From: Cervus elaphus
Taxonomy: Eukaryota > Chordata > Mammalia > Artiodactyla > Cervidae
Assembly (NCBI RefSeq): GCF_910594005.1
Contig: NC_057847.1
Location: 20,372,001 to 20,436,000 of the forward strand
DNA length: 64,000 nucleotides
Direction: 5' to 3'
The notes below the pieces were generated by a model. That model searched no databases and was not told where the DNA came from. It saw only the letters and a list, made by a program, of their open reading frames with translations. Shown here piece after piece: positions 57,039 to 64,000 of this stretch (position 1 is its first letter; each line of letters starts with the position of its first letter). Made by a program: the position numbers and the translations under genes.

Positions 57039-57049
57039 CCCACCTTCTG

Positions 57050-58539
57050 CAACATAGAAGGTGATCTCTCTCCAACCCTCCCCTCCTAATTTCCAGCTCT
57101 TGCAGGGTGCCTCTAAGAACACACTTCCCTCTTTGCGTCACCTAGCACATTCCATAGGATACTTAGAGGCCTTCAATAGGCAATCACAGGGGATTGGAGT
57201 CAGAGAAACCACAAGAGCAGCTTCACAATTTACCCTGAATTACAGCTGCTTCTTAACCCTCAGAACTTAGAAAGCTTGAGCAGGCTCCTTAGACCCAGGT
57301 GTAAGATTTTTCTTTCAGAGTTTCTTTTGCCCTCCCCTGCAGTCTGTTTTCTGTTCTCTTAGCCTCTTTCATTGGACATGTCTGTGGATTGCTGGATCTC
57401 TTTCTTGACCAGGATCCAAGTTTGTTCATATAAAGCTCCTGAACCCCTATGAAAATCAGGAATGAGACTGGTTGTCTATTTCAGGGTCTTCAAACATCCT
57501 CATATTCAAGATTTCTTGTCCAGAAAATCCTGAAAACCTCTGGGATACAATCCTCTTAAGGCTCTATGAGAGACTCAGCTTGGTCTCAGCTGATAAATCC
57601 TATCACATAAATATTGCATACTAGTGTTTTATTATTTGTCATAAGAATTATATGTATATATGAAAGAAAACAGAAAAACACATCTAGAAAATTACTAGTA
57701 AAGCTTGAAATTTCATAGAATTATATTTTATATCTTTTGTGTTTGTATGCATCAAAGTCTGGTTATAGGAAAGATTACCAAAAAAGTGTATTGACAATGT
57801 TACTTGAAGAGAACTAACAGTGTGAAAATAAAAAATTTACCTCACAAGTTCTAATTTACAGTTACCTTGCAAACCTTTTAAATGTATCTAATATCTCCCA
57901 GTAAAAATCTCACAGGGAACAAACATACTGTTCAAGGAAACTATATTTTTAAAATAATCCAAGACATTCTTTGTAATACAAGAGCTCATTCCATACTTTC
58001 ATGGACTCTGAGCACCCACAGGATTCATTTTAAGGGAATAGCAAACTTAAGACCTGAACTTTATAGAGAGGCACCCAGAGCAGTGATGGTTCTACGTCTC
58101 CCATAATGGGAGCCAATCTTCTGGGGATGTAGGATCCATAGTCACCTGTTAATCAGAAGGGAATCTTGTATGCAGAGGTTAACTTCTTTACCCCAGGCTT
58201 TATGAAGTAACTCTACATCAGCATAAAACTTCCTTTTTAATTTCTTCTTTGGCAGCATCACTCCAGTGCAGTCCACTCAGGATGACAGGGAGCTGAGAGA
58301 CCAGTGGAAGGAAAGAAAATCGAGGCCCCCAGGTTCTTTTTATTCACAAACACAAAATTTTCCTCAAAAACAATGATACAGAAGAAAAAGCGCCAGTCTG
58401 CGCAAGAATGAGAGTTGGGATGGGGGGAGAAGAAGAGGGGCAAAAGAAGAAGAGAGGAGACTCCTTAAGAATGTTTGACCCAATGCCTCAGGGAAATTTT
58501 ATTGTAGTCAGTGCAATACATCCCACAGCTACCAGAGGT
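57050..58539. other. 1.5 kb without genes
   Basis: No gene or confident repeat. Frames of 61-74 codons (57061-57270, 57882-58106, 58258-58443 minus) have no domain. Confidence 0.5.
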
Positions 58540-58561
58540 TATATATATATATATATATATA
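58540..58561. repeat. (TA)n microsatellite
   Basis: About ten uninterrupted AT units. Confidence 0.9.
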
Positions 58562-59394
58562 AAAAACATGTGCCTTGAGGAATGTTATCAGACCATGCAA
58601 ATGTCCAAAGTAACCTCTTTCTTGAGCGTTTCCCTTTCGGCTTAACATGGCCCATTTCCAGAAATTAAAGTCATGTACAAAAGTTCATGTATTTCCAATA
58701 ATAAGTTATACACTTTCAGCTTTTTACCCTTGACATGTCAATTAATAATGCCTTTAGAAGATCAGCTAATTGCCATTAGTTGCCAGTGAGAGCACTTACT
58801 CTTAGCTGAACTACAAAATAAATCTATAATTAAAGCATGTGCTAACCAAAACACAGAACTCCAGAGAAAGGGACCTGTTACACAAAAATCTTGGGTTGTC
58901 AAAAGATTACCACTGGTCTGCATGGGTTATAAGTGACAGGTCCCAGAAAGGACCTAAAACAAAGACTAAGGGCCAATAAACTGAAAAGAAGAAGGGGGAA
59001 GGGATAGAGAACCAGGGTGTGTGCACACAAGCATGTCCAAGGGTGACAGAAATAGAGAGACAGAGGGAGAAGATCCATGTTTGCTGCAACAAAGGCAGCA
59101 AAAGACAAACGTCTGTTTTACAGAGGGGTAGCCCTGATTCTTAATTTCAGAAATAATTTATTCTGTGCATCTGTCATGAATATTCTGGAGAAAAGCCCTA
59201 GGCCATAATTTTTACAGAGTTAAATTCCAGTGGTTGGAGATCTTTGTGAAAACTAAAAGAGCATCAGATTAATCAATGAAAGGAAAGAGGGAATTTCACA
59301 TAATTTTTTTTTTTAAAAAGATGGTTCTTTTTGTTAAATTCTCTGTACTGGAAAATGCAGCATGAATTTGTCCTTGGCGTTAGATACATTACAG

Positions 59395-59540
59395 CTCCTC
59401 TCTTCCTAGGAGAACTGTGTTCCTGTCCACTGTGCTAAGCGAGGGTAAGCTGGGAGCTGCTTATCAGATGACACAGTATTACGAGCTGCATGCTGCTCTC
59501 ATCTGATTGCTTTTCAATCAGAATCTCACATCTTTGCCAG
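59395..59540. promoter_or_regulatory. Candidate conserved noncoding element
   Basis: Repeat-free, balanced-composition segment containing TTATCAGATGACAC (GATA/MEIS-like), GAGCTGCATGCTGCTCTCA and the inverted repeat TCTGATTG/CAATCAGA. This texture resembles vertebrate homeodomain-type enhancers, but without alignments the call is only a suggestion. Confidence 0.3.
59502..59522. repeat. 8-bp inverted repeat, 5-nt spacer
   Basis: TCTGATTG (59502-59509) and CAATCAGA (59515-59522) around CTTTT. Each arm holds a TGATTG PBX-like core. Confidence 0.5.
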
Positions 59541-60511
59541 ATATAAATTATCTTACATAAAAGAGCTTTTGAATACAAAGTGAATGAGTTTTATTTTTTT
59601 CTGGAGGTCTTAATGCAATCCTTATTTGCTTATGAAACCCAACTTGCTCACTGTAGTCTTCACGGATGCCATGTTTCTGTAATACAAATGACACAAGTGC
59701 AAAATATATGACCTTCCCACTAAGCTGCAAAATAATCCAATGTACTTTCACTGTAAGTTAGAAAAATAAGCAATAGTATACTTTTTTTGCATATTCTAAA
59801 TCATAGTGTAATTACAAATATAGTTTCTATCCCCAAAGAGTGATGAAGAAAATATAATGTTGACATGTGTATGAGTACATGGAGGGAGAATTGTGCTGAG
59901 GAGAGAAAAAGAGAGAAAATGGCTAATGGACAACAGAAAATAAAACTTTGCTTCTCTAATCTCTAAGCTGTGGTTGGGAAAAATATCTAAGTGTTTTGAA
60001 GTTGACTCAATAGTCAACTAGCCTCAGTTCAAAATCATCTCTAGGTCTCTGGAAAAATAACTTCACATCTTTGAGACACAAGATTCTCAGCTATAAAAAA
60101 TAATAATACAGTTGAGTTTTGTCATATCTAGGAATTTTATTATTATTTTCAGATAAACTGAATACATTGTGTTTAAGGCACAATTGTGATCTCTACTTGT
60201 TTGACATATTTTTAAATACTGGCAAAAATGTAAATTACAATGAAAAGGACAAATTTAATAAAACTAGATGCCTCAAATCATTTTTTAAAAGTGTCTTATT
60301 AAACAAATATTCATGGAGTACCTACCATACGCCAAGCACAGTATAGGGCACTAAATTGTAAATAAATCAAAAAATGGATGGTCAAATGAACAGCAAAAGG
60401 GAAAGAAGGGAGGAAGTCAGCTAGTTGCTTGGTTGAATCCTCAAGCCTGTAACACACAGAATGGAGAGTGTGTGCATTGCCCCCATTAGAACAGAACTTT
60501 CTCAAACAAGT

Positions 60512-60940
60512 ATTGTTACTGTGTTTAGTCACAAAGTCTGTTCCACTCTTTGAGACCCCATGGACTGGAGCCCTTCAGGCTTCCCTGTCCAGGGATTCTC
60601 CAGACAAGAGTACTGGAGTGGGTAACCATTTCCTTCTCCAGGGGATCTTTCCAACGCGGGGATCTTCATGATCCAGGGATCAAACCCACGTCTCCTGCCC
60701 TGGCAGGTGGATTCTTCACTGCTGAGCTACCAGTTCAGTTCAGTTCAGTCACTCAGTCACGTCTGAGTCTTTGCCACCCCTTCTTCTGCTTCGTGCCAGG
60801 CTTCCCTGTCAATCACCAACTCCGGAAGTTACTCAAAATCATGTTCATTGAGTCAGTAATACCATCCAACCATCTCATCCTCTGTCTTCCCCTTCTCCTC
60901 CTGCCATCAGTCTCCTTCTGAGCTATCAGGGAAGCCCCAA
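60512..60940 (-). mobile_element. Bov-tA SINE split by BovB, antisense
   Basis: Main part 60512-60732 ('tttagtcacaaagtctgttc' to 'gctgagctacca') and the last bases of the head after the insert (60920-60936, 'gagctatcagggaagcccc'). Confidence 0.92.
60733..60919 (-). mobile_element. 187-bp BovB 3' fragment inside the SINE
   Basis: Starts 'gttcagttcagttcagtcac' and ends 'ctgccatcagtctccttct'. Target repeat GAGCTACCA at 60724-60732 and GAGCTATCA at 60920-60928 (one mismatch). Confidence 0.92.
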
Positions 60941-60944
60941 ATAA

Positions 60945-61510
60945 GTATAGTGCTGATCAAATATGCTGCTGTGTTATTTTAGTTGATATACAAAGGAATC
61001 ATTTATTAACAATTATAATATATAACAGCTATTAAAATAAAAAGTATTTTCTATTATTGACTATATTACTATGCAATTTATAATCAATTATATATACCAT
61101 CAATTAAGATAAAATGACATAAAATAAGTGAGATGAATTAAAGCCAATTTGAAAAATCACTACATAATAATATAACTGTTAGGTGGGTATAGAAAGCAAA
61201 AGTCATGAAGATGGCATTAAAATGACTGATAATAAAAAGAAATAAGATTAAACTTCTGATATTTTGCCGTCATTCTCTTGAATTCATAGTCCATCTTATG
61301 ATTCTATGATTTTTTTTTTAATTCTCAGGCTACAGAAGAGCAGCCCATCTCCAAACCAAGGGGTTAAAAATTATATATACATAAACATATACCTCATAGG
61401 CCAGTGTTCTTTCAACAAATGAACTCTCAAAGAGTTATCTAAGTGTGAACAGTAGAGAACCCTAAGAACTTCATGGGAGCAAAATGGTGCTAGAAAAAGG
61501 AAAATGATAA
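60945..61510. other. AT-rich stretch, no gene
   Basis: Very AT-rich at 61000-61260; no gene or firm repeat. Confidence 0.5.
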
Positions 61511-61517
61511 AAAAAAA

Positions 61518-61665
61518 AAAAGAGCATTTATTGAACATCTACTCTGTGTCATGCTTTGTACTTAACATTATTTCTAATCTTGATAGCAACCCTGAGAGCT
61601 AGGGTTGGTTGTTTTTTTGTTTGTTTGCTTTCCAACTTTACCTAGAAGAAAACTAAGCGTGCTAG
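61518..61665 (-). repeat. MIR-like SINE, antisense
   Basis: 'gcatttattgaacatctact', 'gtgtcatgctttgtacttaa', 'gatagcaaccctgagagcta' and 'gaagaaaactaagcgtgcta' follow the reverse MIR pattern; a GTTT tract (61605-61625) is inserted in the middle. Confidence 0.6.
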
Positions 61666-61804
61666 ATTTTAATATGTTTTCTTCAGATAGTATTGAAGAC
61701 ACAGGCGTAAATGAATTGAGCTCTTATCATATAGTTAATAAAATAACTTAGTTTCTATTACTGGTGTAGTTTTCTACTTTAAGTCAATTGTTTACAAAGG
61801 ACAT

Positions 61805-61860
61805 TTGTCTCACAACAAAATTGTATAAAGCAATTATCCTTCAACTAATAAATAAATAAA
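61805..61860 (+). repeat. L1 extreme 3' end scrap
   Basis: 'ttgtataaagcaattatcct' then 'tcaactaataaataaataaa' is the typical final sequence before the L1 polyA tail. Confidence 0.6.
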
Positions 61861-61864
61861 TTTT

Positions 61865-62640
61865 TAAAATGAAGAACATTAAAAGAAAAGAACATTCTCT
61901 CTAAAATGTATGCCTCTCTATGAAATAAAGCAAATTTATCAGAGGATATAGAAATATGAGGGCTATTGGCACTTACAAATGTGAATGAAAGACTGTATGT
62001 TCTATTAAATAGAATATTCTCTACAGAGATATTTGAGAGGAAAACAGGAGCCTGGAGCAGTTAGGCACTAATTTTAGGTAACTGGGAAAAGTTCAAATTC
62101 CTGCTTCATCCCTCAGGATCTCATCCATGAAGGACAGTAATTCACTAGGGTACCTCACGCTCAGAAATGACTACTGAGAACTCTGTTTTGGATTTCAGGC
62201 TGCTTATCTATTTTACTTATCCTTCTAAAATTACTTGCAATACATGTTCCTAACCTAATGAAAATGATTCTTTAAGCTATAATACAAATAGAATTATTTA
62301 TAACCTGGTCTATAATAATAGGTGATCTTAACCTTAGTAAGTAGGAGAGAAAACAGGAAAGTTTAAGTGCTTGTATTTTTCTTAAAATTAATTTTAGACT
62401 TTGTTAGAAGATCATCAGCTTACACACTGATTTTATGTGTATGAAAAAATTTTAGGATAACTTCCATAAGAAAACAAATGTAGCAAGTAACTTTCAAATA
62501 GCTAGAGGAAACTTTTCTAAAAGGTGTAATTAAAACACAATTAATCCACAAAAGGCAGAGAAATAAAAAGGAAAAAAGAAAATAGAACACAGAAAATAAC
62601 ATTAATAAGTCCTAGAGGAAAGCACTCAATTCCTTAGAAA
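61865..62640. other. Unique stretch, no gene
   Basis: AT-rich; no domain in the 60-codon minus frame at 62420-62602. Confidence 0.5.
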
Positions 62641-62644
62641 AGAG

Positions 62645-62935
62645 AGAGAGAGACCATGTGGGGAGGCCCGCATAGACAGGAACTGACTCTCCAGCAGTCT
62701 TTGGTCAACATCAACTGGCAGACATGTGGGTGAAAAAGCCTGCACATGTTTCCAGCATCTAGCCTTTGAGTCTTCCAGACACCATGAGCAGTCACAAGCA
62801 TGTCCACTGCGCCCTATCCAAATTCCTGATCCAGAGAACCCATTTTTATAATAAATCGTGTTTTTAAGGCCACTAAATATGATGGGAGGGGATGTATTAT
62901 GTAGCTATAGTAATATATACTGACACAAATAAAAA
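62645..62935 (+). repeat. MLT1-like LTR, 3' part
   Basis: 'ggaactgactctccagcagt', 'caacatcaactggcagacat', 'caaattcctgatccagagaa', 'taataaatcgtgtttttaag', 'gtagctatagtaatatatac' match the 3' half of the same MaLR-type LTR group as at 33.9 kb. Confidence 0.65.
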
Positions 62936-62939
62936 GACA

Positions 62940-63141
62940 GTACTAATAATAAAGCAAAGGGGTTTAAATATAAAGTATTAATGAACTCTTCTAAAGCGTA
63001 TATGGGAGTGATTTTTACTGTTTGTGCAACTTTCTAGAAATTTGAATTTATATCAGAATTTAAAGTTATTGAGAGAGAAAAAGCAACAAAGAGAAATAAA
63101 AGAGACACAGGGAGAAGAAATAGAGGCATAAATAATGGAAA
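62940..63141. other. Left flank of the inverted L1
   Basis: Unique AT-rich DNA. The last bases before 63142 (AAATAATGGAAA) should be the left copy of the L1 target duplication; its partner lies outside the window. Confidence 0.45.
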
Positions 63142-63756
63142 GACAGCTGAGTAATATTCCATGGTGTATATGTACCACAGCTTCCTTATCCATTCATCTG
63201 CTGATGGGCATCTAGGTTGCTTCCATGTCCTGGCTATTATAAACAGTGCTGCAATGAACATTGGGGTGCACGTGTCTCTTTCAGATCTGGTTTCCTCAGT
63301 GTGTATGCCCAAAAGTGGGATTGCTGGGTCATATGGCAGTTCTATTTCCAGTTTTTTAAGGAATCTCCACACTGTTTTCCATAGTGGCTGTACTAGTTTG
63401 CATTCCCACCAACAGTGTAAGAAGGTTCCCTTTTCTCCACACCCTCTCCAGCATTTATTGCTTGTAGTCTTTTGGATAGCAGCCATCCTGACTGGCGTGT
63501 AATGGTACCTCATTGTGGTTTTGATTTGCATTTCTCTAATAATGAGTGATGTTGAGCACCTTTTCATGTGTTTGTTAGCCATCTGTATGTCTTCTTTGGA
63601 GAAATGTCTGTTTAGTTCTTTGGCCCATTTTTTGATTGGGTCATTTATTTTTCTGGAATTGAGCTTCAGGAGTTGCTTGTATATTTTTGAGATTAATCCT
63701 TTGTCTGTTTCTTCATTTGCTATTATTTTCTCCCAATCTGACGGCTGTCTTTTCAC
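63034..63756 (-). pseudogene. L1 ORF2 C-terminal segment, zinc knuckle intact
   Basis: 240 open codons. The first about 204 are L1 ORF2 C-terminus; the remaining 36 or so, after YTMEYYSA, read genomic flank (below 63142). The cysteine knuckle CX3CX7HX4C is intact (C102, C106, H114, C119, in CWRGCGEKGTFLHCWWEC), then LWKTVWRFLKKLEIELPYDP. This region binds L1 RNA in the parent protein. No internal stop, which supports a young insertion. It lacks the catalytic domains. Confidence 0.92.
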
Positions 63757-63757
63757 C
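63142..63757 (-). mobile_element. Young L1, inverted 5' segment
   Basis: 616 bp of L1 ORF2 C-terminal region in reverse, from 'ggtgaaaagacagccgtcag' (sense, at 63757) to 'ggaatattactcagctgtc' (63142). It is joined at 63758 to a plus-strand L1 segment that starts within the same ORF2 region. Inverted-then-direct structure is typical of twin priming. Confidence 0.94.
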
Positions 63758-63758
63758 T

Positions 63759-64000
63759 TACATACACCATGGAATATTACTCAGCTGTCAAAAAGAATTC
63801 ATTTGAATCAGTCCTAATGAGATGGATGAAACTGGAGCCCATTATACAGAGTGAAGTAAGCCAGAAAGATAAAGAACATTACAGCATACTAACACATATA
63901 TATGGAATTTAGAAAGATGGTAATGATAACCCTATATGCAAAACAGAAAAAGAGACACAGAAATACAGAACAGACTTTTGAACTCTGTGGGAGAATGTGA
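63759..64000 (+). mobile_element. Young L1 3' segment, cut by window end
   Basis: Starts 'tacatacaccatggaatatt', runs through the ORF2 stop (about 63910, ILTHIYGI) into the 3'UTR, and leaves the window at 'gggagaatgtga'. Very similar to the copy at 38.1-38.35 kb. It shares with the inverted segment the variant 'cagctgtca', where the 38-kb copy has 'cagccatta'. Confidence 0.95.

Larger units (their letters stand above)
58565..60510. other. 1.9 kb unique, possible conserved element inside
   Basis: The longest part of the right half without transposons. The open frames at 58899-59108 (minus), 59548-59751 (minus) and 59796-60017 (minus) show no domain. About 60300-60400 ('caaatattcatggagtacct') has an ancient-repeat flavour, family unassigned. 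Confidence 0.5.

Overview
The window looks like nuclear DNA of a bovid ruminant (cattle, buffalo, sheep or goat type; I cannot tell which). The evidence is the repeats: many BovB LINE pieces, the tRNA/BovB-derived SINEs Bov-tA and BOV-A2, CHR-type cetartiodactyl SINEs, young artiodactyl L1, an ERV LTR of ruminant type and a mariner with Hsmar1-type ends. Below these lies an older mammalian layer of L2, MIR, MER5A and MLT1-like LTRs. The sequence is AT-rich and CpG-poor. I find no protein-coding host gene, tRNA, rRNA or CRISPR. All recognisable open frames are decayed transposon genes: BovB endonuclease/reverse transcriptase, L1 ORF1/ORF2 and mariner transposase. It reads as intergenic or deep-intronic DNA.

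Layout. 1-13 kb: mostly unique AT-rich DNA with MER5A, MIR, L2, one BovB 3' end and a few Bov SINEs. 12.1-12.6 kb: two SINEs stacked at one target site. 13.4-19.9 kb: antisense BovB, L2, Bov-tA dimer, then an ERV-type LTR split by BovB. 20.3-22.2 kb is the only stretch unlike the rest: a G-quadruplex-like run, a CpG island with GC boxes and a CCAAT box, and three CTCF-like motifs. 22.2-24.4 kb: a 2.3 kb antisense BovB. 27.6-33.4 kb: SINE cluster, an L1 holding 5'UTR, ORF1 and endonuclease only, and a complete mariner with a SINE inside. 33.9-37.5 kb: an MLT1-like LTR broken by BovB pieces in alternating orientation. 38-53.6 kb: L1 remnants of several ages, a split L2, Bov-tA copies and a 140-bp L1 5'UTR fragment with its own target duplication. 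53.6-63 kb: MLT1-like LTRs, CHR SINEs, and a BovB inserted inside a Bov-tA. The window ends in a young inverted (twin-primed) L1 that runs off the edge.

How parts relate: Bov-tA and BOV-A2 share their 3' part with BovB and are thought to use BovB machinery; CHR SINEs are thought to depend on L1. The nested order gives relative ages: MER5A, L2, MIR and MLT1 first; then old L1 and mariner; then BovB and Bov SINEs; then the two youngest L1 ends near 38 kb and 63 kb. The best candidate for undescribed function is the CpG island with flanking CTCF-like motifs (about 20.3-22.2 kb), a possible promoter or boundary element with no annotated gene in view. All family names come from recalled consensus patterns, not from a database search.
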